19,452 bases of DNA from Jimgerdemannia flammicorona (GCA_003990745.1 RBNI01002159.1:1-19452), one strand, 5' to 3'; positions 1 through 7,789 are shown, counted from the first letter of the stretch. Made by a program: numbers and translations. Notes: generated by a model not told the origin, from the sequence alone.

Positions 1-1
1 C

Positions 2-268
2 AAGCTTGAATGCTTAGCAGTAGTTTGGGCAGTAGACAAGTTCCACTACTACCTAGCTGGGAAACACTTCACTATTCAAACAGACCATTCCGCTCTTGCC
101 TGGCTATTCCACACTCTGAACCCCAAAGGAATATATGCCAGATAGATCTACAGGCTGCAAGAGTATGACTGTACTGTCAAGCACCACTTAGGAAAGACCA
201 ATACCAATGCCGATGCACTCTCAAGGACACCCCGAAACACCCCCATCAAGACCATTCAACATGAATAA
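2..268 (+). pseudogene. RNase H domain, C-terminal end (copy A pol)
   Basis: The frame starting at base 2 reads as the end of the RT-associated RNase H of Ty3/gypsy pol. It starts [18 protein letters not shown], continues through [11 protein letters not shown], where the aspartate is a typical RNase H catalytic residue, and finishes with NADALSR, the usual end of the domain. A TAG at 143-145 replaces a tryptophan codon; the minus-strand copy reads TGG there, so this is a G-to-A transition. The frame closes at TAA 266-268, inside the integrase frame. It belongs to the gag-pol polyprotein whose upstream part lies outside the window. Confidence 0.88.
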
Positions 269-1508
269 GGAGCTATACTATGGATTAATCAGCTACCTTG
301 GGCAGTGGAAGATGCCCAACCACCTCGAACCCTGGACAATCACTATCATCAACCAGACTTGGAAACAGTTTGAATTAGACAACACTACACTCAGAAAAGG
401 AGGAAAGCTAGTAATATCCGAACATAAGAAGTATCAAGTAATGAAAGAAGTACATGAGCAAGGACACTTAGGAGGAACCAACACATATGACAAGGCAAGA
501 AGAACCATGTGGTGGCCTAAGATGGAAGAAGACCTGTGCCAATTTGTCAAAGGGTGTGACAAGTGCCAAAAACAGAAACAAGATCAGCAAGACCAGGCAC
601 CCGGGTTATCAAGAATTGAGCCTATCCCCTTCCACCACATTGCAATGGATATCATTGGACCACTACCAGTAACACTATCAGGAAACTACTATATTATAGT
701 TATTGTAGACCTCTTCACCAAATGGATAGAGGCAGGAGCATTACAAGAAGCCAATGCCCTCTCTATAGCCGACTTCCTGCACCGAGAAATCATCTGCCGC
801 TACAAGACACCAAAACAAATCACAACAGACCGCGGAATGGAATTTGTCAATGGATTCCATGAGATAATGTATCAGAAATACAAGATTCAGCACATCAAGA
901 CCACTGCATACTACCCTCAAGGAAATGGACAGACAGAAAGAACCAACAAGACCCTCAAGAACATCCTAGCGAAGATCTCAGAGACATATGAGAATTGGGA
1001 TAACTATCTCCCAACCGCCCTCTCTGTCCTACGAGACATACGGTCACAGAGCACACATTTTACCCCAAGAGAGCTGCTCTTTGGAGAAGAAGATTCTGAT
1101 GGAACCTCAGCCACAAATCTAGACCTAACTTGGAGACGGGTTGATGCAGAAATCTGGAGACTACACCAAATCAGGAAGAAGGCTGAAGATTACATCACCA
1201 AGTCACAAGCACTGACAAGGAAGAATGCAGAAAAGAATCACAAGGCCCTAGAACCCATCTGAATCGGAGAAAAGGTTCTACTGTATCAAAATATGGTAGA
1301 AGCCTCATGGTCATGAAAACTGGAGCCCAAATGGGAAGGACCCTTCTATGTGCAAGATATCAAGGGAACTACATTCTGGCTTAGAAAAATCTCAGGGACC
1401 ATACTGCCCACTACGGTATACAGGAACAGACTCAAGAAGTACCACGAACCTATACAAGAGAAGCAAAACGTGATGACCGCCCGTGAGGTTCTAGTCTGCG
1501 AATCGTAA
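207..1508 (+). pseudogene. Integrase of Ty3/gypsy element (copy A)
   Basis: Integrase inserts the cDNA into host DNA in the nucleus. Counting from the ATG at 207, the zinc-binding N-domain has H83, H87, C117 and C120 (GCDKCQ). The catalytic core has D148 (AMDIIGPLP), D208 (TTDRGMEF) and E244 (GQTERTNKTL), so the DDE triad is complete. After a TGA at 1260-1262 the same frame continues through KLEPKWEGPFYV, the GPY/F module of Metaviridae integrases, past a second TGA at 1315-1317, to TAA at 1506-1508. Both stops could be decayed CGA codons. The related minus-strand copy has TAA at the first site and TGA at the second. The frame is +1 relative to RNase H. ATG 261, which overlaps the RNase H stop, is a more likely start than ATG 207. 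Confidence 0.93.
261..268 (+). other. RNase H stop / integrase start overlap
   Basis: The octamer ATGAATAA holds an in-frame ATG for integrase (261-263) and the stop TAA of the RNase H frame (266-268). The two frames are both open from 192 to 265. The same octamer occurs in the minus-strand copy (bases 9510-9517). The layout could serve coupled termination and re-initiation, or a +1 frameshift could act just upstream. I see no Ty3-type or Ty1-type shift heptamer in the overlap. Confidence 0.55.
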
Positions 1509-1811
1509 CAGCATGTCCCGTGACCAGCAGGCTATCTGTCTAGACCATTCTTTAAGGGATACGGCACTGGCAGCTACTCATCCATGAGACTTTCGCAGTC
1601 AGAGGAGTTCAAACTGTCAACTGATTGGTCAAGATCAGAATCAGGCCCTTGCTCTATATGAAGGGAGCGATCCTTCACCATCACGCCAAAATACAAAGGG
1701 AAGACGCCAGCCCATAAACACCACTTTTCGACCCCTTGCCAGAGGTTATGGGATCAGCAAATTTTTCAGGACTGGACCAATGAATAACGATGCTCAGGAA
1801 GATCCTTATTC
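1509..1811 (+). other. 3' noncoding region between integrase and PPT
   Basis: About 300 bp separate the integrase stop from the polypurine tract. I see no convincing reading frame or motif here. The stretch is conserved in the minus-strand copy (7963-8275), where many differences are CpG in copy A against TpG or CpA in the other, for example near 1700-1730. It probably forms an untranslated part of the genomic RNA. Confidence 0.6.
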
Positions 1812-1821
1812 AGGAGGAAGA
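1812..1821 (+). promoter_or_regulatory. Polypurine tract (PPT)
   Basis: AGGAGGAAGA lies directly before the LTR's first base. This is the expected site and composition of the primer for plus-strand cDNA synthesis. The minus-strand copy has AGAAAGAAGA at the equivalent place. Confidence 0.85.
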
Positions 1822-1976
1822 TGTAACGGTGACCCCAGAATGATGACATCAGCACAGGAGACAGCCTTTCCTCACAAGCCACCAGATCGGAGCACAAGAA
1901 GATTATATGGCATATGAGATGAGCAATGATGACCAACTGTGAGTCATTGTGACCACAGCACAAGCATCCTGAAGAA

Positions 1977-1984
1977 TATAAAAG
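1977..1984 (+). promoter_or_regulatory. TATA box 1, promoter of the LTR-internal ORF
   Basis: TATAAAAG lies 80 bp before the ATG of the LTR open frame. It is conserved in the solo LTR (5151-5158) and in the 3' LTR of the minus-strand element (7790-7797). The truncated 5' LTR of that element lacks it. Its function is inferred from sequence and spacing. Confidence 0.65.
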
Positions 1985-2063
1985 AAGGATCAAGGAACTG
2001 CAGTAGCAGCAACCAACAAGAACCACTAATCCCAAAATAGCTCAAAGACTTACTACAAACAAA

Positions 2064-2900
2064 ATGCCTGCTGCCTGCCAAACCTCAAGGTCAAGGAATC
2101 ACCAAGGTACCTCAGTTGAAGAAAGGATGTTCCAAGACATCAGAAGAGCCATGAGGACCCGCTCAACAAGGACTCCTAGTGTCAACCTAGGCACTGCAGA
2201 CCCTTATCACTTCATCCTCTACCGCCGTGAAATGGAAACAAGGATCACCATTGCTACCGAATGCCTCCAAATGTGGCAGGAGTACGAAATAGGAAACCTC
2301 CTCTGCCGGGAGTTCCCACAGGCCAGCACCCAGGAGCTATGAGATGCCACTCCCATGGACATACATGAAACAAGGACAGCTAAGAAGATCCATCAGATCT
2401 TCAGGCATGCACCATGGTCAATCCCCAACTTGGAGTATGTTAGAGTCTCAGATTTTAGAGACCTATCATCCCGCTGTATCAATGCACTAGAAGCCAGGGT
2501 GGCTACAGAAGCCCAGTCCACTATCACCCTCAACAGCGAAGAAGTAGAAGACTTCTGGCACCCTATCCTCCAGGAAAACCCAGATCAATTCCTACAAGGA
2601 TTGATCTCAGTATTCCAAGGCCCAAGCATCCGGGTTAGATCCCCTCAAGACCCCACATTTGTCTCCTATTTTGTGGAAGAGAACCTCATAGACTGGAGAG
2701 CTCCAGATCTTGTTCCCGATTTTCCCGCCACTGCCGAACGTGATGATGTCATCAATGATGTCATCCCGCGCGACATACCCGAAGCACGCGAAGTATGCGA
2801 AACGTGCGACCTGCATGACAAATTCACGGATCTCATCTCCTTCAGTGATGATGATGATGATGATGATGAAGCCCCCATGGTCTTGAACTTTCTGCTCTAA
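2064..2900 (+). pseudogene. LTR-encoded protein of unknown function (copy A)
   Basis: This is an open frame of 279 codons including the final stop, wholly inside the LTR, starting MPAACQTSRSRNHQG. One TGA at 2340-2342 interrupts it; the minus-strand copies read CAA there, which fits an ancestral CGA mutated on opposite strands. The middle is mixed alpha/beta-like (VRVSDFRDLSSRCINALEAR; DFWHPILQENPDQFLQGLIS). The tail has FSDDDDDDDEAP followed by MVLNFLL. I see no signal peptide, membrane segment, zinc finger or known family. Its place in U3 recalls the sag gene in the mouse mammary tumour virus LTR, with no sequence similarity implied. The acidic tail would suit a regulatory or activator protein, but that is a guess. 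Confidence 0.8.
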
Positions 2901-2907
2901 GTTCTTT

Positions 2908-3041
2908 GTTACACCAGATAATGCCAGCACCGGTATTCTCATGTAACACTGGATAATGCCAGCACCGGTATTCTGAGGTGACGCGAAATTGTTCCAGTAC
3001 CGGCATTTTGATGTGATACCAAATAATACCAGCTCTGGAAC
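2908..3041 (+). repeat. 35-bp tandem repeats with palindromic cores (copy A LTR)
   Basis: About three and a half units of roughly 35 bp follow the LTR open frame. Each carries a near-palindromic core such as GCCAGCACCGGTA, and the units are joined by TGTAACAC-type spacers. The array lies between the open frame and TATA box 2, where U3 enhancers normally lie. Copy number varies: about 3.5 here, 4 in the solo LTR and 5 in both LTRs of the minus-strand element. Confidence 0.8.
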
Positions 3042-3108
3042 TTGGTAGTTTTAGTTATTGGAATTTATATTTAGCTTTATATCTTAGCAACCATTGAATT
3101 ATATTTTG

Positions 3109-3116
3109 TATAAATA
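3109..3116 (+). promoter_or_regulatory. TATA box 2, probable genomic RNA promoter
   Basis: TATAAATA lies about 240 bp before the LTR end and 20 bp before an AATAAA. Initiation about 30 bp downstream would start R near 3140. It is conserved in the solo LTR (4007-4014) and the minus-strand 3' LTR (6575-6582), and weaker in the truncated 5' LTR. Confidence 0.6.
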
Positions 3117-3135
3117 CTCATCTTATTTCCTCTGA

Positions 3136-3141
3136 AATAAA
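3136..3141 (+). terminator. LTR poly(A) signal
   Basis: AATAAA sits in CTGAAATAAAGTCAG, conserved in all four LTRs of the window (3982-3987 and 6550-6555 on the minus strand, and the truncated 5' LTR near 13860). It could serve both the genomic RNA and the mRNA of the LTR-internal ORF. Confidence 0.6.
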
Positions 3142-3347
3142 GTCAGTTCCTCTCAGTGCAATACACACACTTCCTTGCAAGCAATCTAAGAGATAACAAG
3201 ACAGTTAAAGATAAGAAGTTTGAGGACTATAAGACCTTGAGAAGGCACTCCAATAAGAACTTGCTTATAACAACTTGAGTTAGTCTAAGAGATACACCTT
3301 GAAGAGAATCTGGCATATTTGAAGGACTCAGCGACCACTACGTGACA

Positions 3348-3769
3348 ATAGGTATAGTATTCTATATATCTTTAGATATTTTTAATGAGATTGGTTAAAT
3401 TCTCCAAAAAGTTATCAAGTATGAGAAATTTAGAAAAAAATTAAAAACCCCACCCTTTGCTAATATTACTATATATTCAATTCTCATCTAAACTCTCTCT
3501 CCTTGCTTATTATACTCTCTTTTCTCTATTACTTAATATTTGATATAATTCTCATAAATCTCATTAATATAGTAGTGAATTTCTTTACTATAGAGACTTC
3601 TTACCACTATTATAACTATTTTTCTATATTTGTTAATAATGATATAGTTCTCTTCATTATTTAAGACTCTTGTTAATTAGTAGATTTCTTGGTTAAAAAT
3701 GATTAGATTCAATTTAAATATTGATCCTCAAGTCTTAGTAGTCAAGCTGGTATTACTTATACTAAATAT
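3348..3769. other. AT-rich spacer between two inverted LTRs
   Basis: These 422 bp of AT-rich sequence separate copy A from the solo LTR. They contain pyrimidine-rich stretches near 3480-3540 and no reading frame of note. They are probably pre-insertion genomic sequence. Confidence 0.6.
3766..3769. repeat. Target-site duplication of the solo LTR
   Basis: ATAT precedes the solo LTR at 3766-3769 and ATAT follows it at 5314-5317. Four bases fit Metaviridae integration, but in AT-rich DNA a four-base match carries little weight. Confidence 0.5.
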
Positions 3770-4110
3770 TATCACGTAGTGATCACTGAGTCCTTCAAAT
3801 ATGCCAGATTCTCTTCAAGGTGTATCTCTTAGACTAACTCAAGTTTATTATAAGCAAGTTCTTATTGGAGTACCTTCCCAAGGTCTTATAGTCCTCAAAC
3901 TTCTTATCTTTAAACTGTCTTGTTATCTCTTAGATTGCTTGCAAGGAAGTGTGTATAAGTGAAACCAGAACTAGAACTGACTTTATTTCAGAGGAAATAA
4001 GAGGGGTATTTATACAAAATATAATTCAATGGTTGCTAAGATATAAAGCTAAATATAAATTCTAATAACTAAAACTACTAAGTTCCAGGGCTGGCATTGA
4101 TAGTTGTATA

Positions 4111-4250
4111 GGTTCAGGATGCTGGCATTATTTAGTATCATATCAAAATGCCAGTGCTGGAACAATTTTGCGTCACCTCAGAATACCAGTGCTGGCATTA
4201 TCTGGTGTTACATGAAAATACCAGTGCTGGCATTATCCAGTGTAACAAAG
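4111..4250 (-). repeat. 35-bp tandem repeats, copy B LTR
   Basis: Four units start at 4111, 4146, 4181 and 4216, at an exact 35-bp period. Most carry the core CCAGTGCTGG. The array ends four bases before the stop codon of the LTR open frame. Confidence 0.85.
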
Positions 4251-4253
4251 AAT

Positions 4254-5072
4254 TTAGAGCAGAAAGTTCAGGATCATGGGGGCTTCATCATCATCATCAC
4301 TGAAGGAGATGAGATCTGTGAATTCGTCATACAGGTCACGCGTTTCGCGTACCTCGATGTTGCATGGGATGATGTCATCACTGATGACGTCATCACATTC
4401 GGCTGTGGCAGGAAAATCGGGAACAAGGTCTGGAGCTCTCCAATCTATGAGGTTCTCTTCCACAAAATAAGGAACAAATATGGGGTCTTGGGGAGATCTA
4501 ACCTGGATGCTTGGGCCTTGGAATACTGAGATCAATCCTTGCAGGAATTGGTCTGAGTTGTCCTGGAGGATGGAGTGCCAGAAGTCTTCTACTTCTTCGC
4601 TGTTAAGGGTGATAGTGGACTGAGCTTCTATAGCCACCCTGGCTTCTAGTGCATTGATACAGTGGGATGACAGGTCTCTGAAGTCTGAGACTCTAATATA
4701 CTCCAAGTTGGGGATTGACCATGGTGCATGCCTGAAGATCTGATGGATCTTCTTAGCTGTCCTTGTTTCACATATATCCATAGGAGTGGCATCTTGTAGC
4801 TCTTGGGTGCTGGTCTGTGGGAACTCCCGGCAGAGGAGGTTTCCTATTTCATACTCCTGCTACATTTGGAGGCATTCGGTAGCAATGGTGATCCTTGTTT
4901 CCATTTCATGGCAGTAGAGGATAAAGTGATAGGGGTCTACAGTACCCAGGTTGACACTAGGAGTCCTTCTTGAGCAGATCCTCATAGCTCTTCTGATGTC
5001 TTGGAACATCCTTTCTTTGACTGAGATACCTTGGTGGTTCCTTGACCTTGAGATTTGGCAGGTAGCAGGCAT
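4254..5072 (-). pseudogene. LTR-encoded protein of unknown function (copy B)
   Basis: This is an open frame of 273 codons homologous to the one in copy A, inside the solo LTR. The only break is a TAG at 4860-4862 where copy A has TGG, a G-to-A transition. It starts MPATCQISRSRNHQG and ends FSDDDDEAP followed by MILNFLL. Against copy A it has four instead of seven consecutive aspartates and a small in-frame indel before the acidic tail, so the total length changes by 18 nt, a multiple of three. TATA box 1 lies 79 bp upstream. The function is unknown. Confidence 0.78.
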
Positions 5073-5150
5073 TTCATTTGTGGTAAGTCTTTGAGCTATT
5101 TTGGGATTAGTGGTTCTTATTGGTTGCTGCTACTGCAGTCCTTGATCCTT

Positions 5151-5158
5151 CTTTTATA
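5151..5158 (-). promoter_or_regulatory. TATA box 1 of solo LTR
   Basis: TATAAAAG on the minus strand, placed as in copy A relative to the start codon of the LTR open frame. It makes this solo LTR a potential stand-alone transcription unit. Confidence 0.55.
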
Positions 5159-5713
5159 TTCTTCAGGATGCTTGTGCTGTGGTCACAATGACTCACAGTT
5201 GGTCATCATTGCTCATCTCATATGCCATATAATCTTCTTGTGCTCTAATCTAGTGGCTTGCAAGGAAAGGCTGTCTCCTGTGCTGATGTCATCATTCTGA
5301 GGTCACTGTTACAATATATAACTTACTCTTAAACTTCTTTAATTTATCAGAAGTTAGATATAGTTAAACTTAGATTATCTTGAATTTTTTCCTACAGTAG
5401 AACTGAGCCTTAATCTGAGGATAGATTATAGTTTGAGTTATAAGTTATATATAAGTTTAGACAATTTTTTTTTTTAAAAATAAGAGCAAGTATTTAGTAT
5501 GAGTGTGAGAATTGAGTTATATAGTTGAGTTATATAAGAATGCTCATAAAGACTTACTTTTATTCCTTTTGAGATCTCAACTATATGATATACTGACTCA
5601 ATAGCTTGACTATTAAAGATATATCTTGAATTATTCTCCAGTTTTTCATCTTGATCAGATATTATAAATGAAGTTAGTAGATCTCACTATAGAGTTATAA
5701 ACCTTAAGAATAG

Positions 5714-5752
<39 letters not shown>
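5714..5752 (+). repeat. Poly(A) tract, 39 bp
   Basis: An uninterrupted run of 39 adenines. It could be the tail of an old retroposed sequence or a simple mononucleotide repeat. I see no flanking coding sequence or duplicated target site that settles it. Confidence 0.9.
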
Positions 5753-5754
<2 letters not shown>

Positions 5755-5917
5755 AGCTCAAAGTAAAACTAGTCATCCTTGATAAAAATATATCATATAA
5801 TTATAATCTATATCTACTATTAGTTGCTCTATAAAAACAGCTACATATATAGCTATAAGGTTGATAAATTCTAAGATCTAAAAGGTCTCTATAATTTTTT
5901 ATCAGAACTCTCTCTTA

Positions 5918-5996
5918 TTGCTATTATTACTATTATTACTATTATCATTATCATTACTATCATCACTATTATTACCATCATCATCATCATTGCTAC
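5918..5996 (+). repeat. Imperfect trinucleotide microsatellite
   Basis: Interspersed ATT, ACT, ATC and CAT triplets form a low-complexity stretch of about 80 bp. The open frame it creates encodes almost only Leu and Ser. Confidence 0.8.
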
Positions 5997-6700
5997 TTTT
6001 AATGAGTAGCTTGTATGCTATCTATATGAGAAAAAATTTAATATTATTAGTTAAAAGTGCTTTTTTACCTCAAAAATTCTCTCTTTTAATAATCATTGAG
6101 TATAGAATAGGATAGAATAGAATATAACATATACATAGGAGAATTAAGTACTATTATTTATTTATTTATAGATTTACTAGTAGATAAGATAATATTTAAT
6201 ATAAAATAATTAATATAAGTAAATTAATTAATTTATTCAATTTATCTGAATTAATTATCTTACTAATTAATTGAATAGATAGAATGAGTAATATATTATT
6301 AAATGAGTAATATAATAAGATGAGATGAGACAAGGCTACATATTGTCATATAGTGGTCACTGAGTCCTTCAAATATACCAGATTTTCTTCAAGGTGTATC
6401 TCTTAGACTAACTCAAGTTTGTTATAAGCAAGTTCTTATTAGAGTGTCTTCCCAAGGTCTTATAGTCCTCAAACTTCTTATTTTTAACTGTCTTGTTATC
6501 TCTTAGATTGCTTGCAAGGAAGTGTGTATATTGTACTAAATTGACTGACTTTATTTCAGAGGAAATATGAGGAGTATTTATACAAAATATAATTCAATAA
6601 TTGTTAAGATATAAAGCTAAATATAAATTCCAATAACTAAAATAAAATACCAAGACAGAAAAAACTGCTAAGTTCCAGGATCAGCACTGATGGTTGTACA

Positions 6701-6875
6701 GGTTCAGGATGCTGGTATAATTCAGTATTACATCAGAATGCCAGTACTGGTATAACTCAGTATTACATCAGAATACTGGTGCTAGCATAACTCAGTGTTA
6801 CATCAGAATGCCAGTGCTGGCATAACTCAGTGTTACATCAGAATGCCAGTGCTGGTATAACTCAGTGTAATCAAG
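6701..6875 (-). repeat. 35-bp tandem repeats, copy C LTR (five units)
   Basis: Units start at 6701, 6736, 6771, 6806 and 6841, at an exact 35-bp period. The core CCAGTGCTGG or a close variant occurs in each of the last four units. The array ends just after the stop codon of the LTR open frame in sense terms. Confidence 0.9.
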
Positions 6876-6879
6876 GGAC

Positions 6880-7710
6880 TTAGAGCAGAATGTTCAAGAC
6901 CATAGGAGTTTCATCCTTGTCATCACTGAAAGAGATAAGATCTATGAATTCATTATCATCACATAGGTCATGTGTTTTGCATACTTTGTACATGTTGTGC
7001 ATCTCATGTATGTTATACAGAATAATGTCATCACTGATGATATTATTACATTTGGCAGTAGAGAAATTGGGGGCTCTCCAATCTATAAGATTCTCTTCCA
7101 CAAAATAGAGAACAAATGTGGGGTCTTGGGGGAGCCTAACCTGGATGCTTGGGCCTTGGAATACTGAGATCAATCCTTGCAGGAATTGGTCTGGGTTATT
7201 CTGAAAGATGGGATGCCAGAAGTCTTCTACTTTATCACTATCAAGGGTGATAGTGGACTGGGCTTCTGTAGCCACCCTGGCTTCTAGTGTATTGATACAG
7301 CAGGCTGATATGTCTCTGAAGTCTGAGACTCTAACATACTCCAAGTTGGGAATCAACTATGATATATGCCTGAAGATCTGATGAATCTTCTTAGCTGTCC
7401 TTGTTTCATGTATATCTATGAGAGTGGCATCTTGTAGCTCTTGAGTGCTGGCCTGTGGGAACTCCTGGCAGAGGAGGTTTCCTATTTCATACTCCTACCA
7501 CATTTGGAGGCATTCAGTAGCAATGGTGATCCTTGTTTCCATTTTATAGCAGTAGAGGATATAGTGATAAGGGTCAGTAGTACCCAGATTGACACTAGGA
7601 GTCCTTCTTGAGCAGGTTCTCATAGCTCTTCTGATGTCTTGGAACATCCTTTCTTCTACTGAGATACCTTGGTAGTTCCTTGATCTTGAGGTTTAGCAAG
7701 CAGCAGGCAT
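6880..7710 (-). pseudogene. LTR-encoded protein of unknown function (copy C)
   Basis: This is the homologue of the LTR open frame, 831 nt (277 codons) from ATG at 7710 to the stop at 6880, with no net frameshift. At least three stops interrupt it: CAA to TAA near the start, CAG to TAG in the first third, and TGG to TAG just before the conserved IPNLEYVRVSDFRD. Against copies A and B it lacks about five residues after the conserved DWRAP and has extra residues before the acidic tail. The truncated 5' LTR shares both changes, which defines a second subfamily. The tail reads FSDDKDETP then MVLNILL. Confidence 0.78.
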
Positions 7711-7789
7711 TTCATTTGTGGTAAGTCTTTGAGCTATTTTGGGATTGATGGGTCTTATTGGTTGCTGCTACTGCAGTTCCTTGATCCTT

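Larger units (their letters stand above)
1..3347 (+). mobile_element. Ty3/gypsy LTR retrotransposon, copy A (3' part)
   Basis: This is the 3' third of a Metaviridae element, cut by the window start. In order it holds the end of RNase H, integrase, a noncoding stretch, a polypurine tract and a complete LTR. The same sequence recurs on the minus strand in a nearly full-length relative: position 1 here matches about 9776 there. This copy keeps many CpG dinucleotides, for example around 2766-2812, which the minus-strand relative has largely lost. It is therefore probably younger or less mutated. Its integrase and LTR frames still carry nonsense codons, so it is not intact as read here. The four bases after the LTR are ATAG. 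Confidence 0.93.
1822..3347 (+). repeat. 3' LTR, copy A (1526 bp, contains a gene)
   Basis: The LTR runs from TGTAACGG to CGTGACA, with TG...CA ends. The left edge is fixed by the adjacent polypurine tract and by the right edge of the solo LTR. The right edge is fixed by the position of the PBS in the minus-strand element, where the same end is followed after three bases by a PBS. The LTR is long for a fungal element because U3 holds an open frame of 279 codons. In order it has TATA box 1, the open frame, the tandem-repeat array, TATA box 2, the poly(A) signal and a U5-like tail of about 190 bp. Confidence 0.9.
3770..5313 (-). repeat. Solo LTR, copy B (1544 bp)
   Basis: This is a complete LTR on the minus strand with no internal element sequence. 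Its ends correspond to copy A's: TATCACG at the left (TGTCACG with one G-to-A change) and GTTACA at the right. Homology to copy A stops exactly where copy A's LTR begins after its polypurine tract, which supports a solo LTR formed by recombination between two LTRs. It keeps both TATA boxes (5151-5158 and 4007-4014), the poly(A) signal (3982-3987), the repeat array and the internal open frame. With copy A it forms a tail-to-tail inverted repeat. Confidence 0.88.
5314..6343. other. AT-rich spacer without genes
   Basis: About 1 kb of AT-rich DNA lies between the solo LTR and the large minus-strand element. It holds a poly(A) tract, ATT/ATC/ATG trinucleotide repeats, and short ATAGA-type runs near 6105-6125. 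The only long open frame is Leu/Ser-rich low-complexity translation of the trinucleotide repeats, so I call no gene. Confidence 0.65.

Noticed and set aside
192..265. Known programmed +1 frameshift heptamer (Ty1 or Ty3 type)
   Set aside because: Neither CTTAGGC nor GCGAGTT occurs in the overlap, so I report the stop-start overlap and leave the mechanism open.
2607..2942. Antisense open frame over the LTR gene (Ile/Ser-rich run)
   Set aside because: It is the reverse complement of the GAT run and neighbouring codons. The sense frame is the one preserved across indels in all copies.
5714..5752. Poly(A) tail of a LINE or SINE
   Set aside because: No upstream RT or RNA-derived sequence and no flanking duplication seen; a simple repeat is equally likely.
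5918..6115. Leu/Ser-rich open frame in the AT-rich spacer
   Set aside because: Translation of an imperfect trinucleotide microsatellite; no protein-like content.
6701..6875. Regular 35-bp repeats considered as a CRISPR array
   Set aside because: Units are contiguous without unique spacers, lie inside an LTR, and recur in four LTR copies of a eukaryotic retrotransposon.
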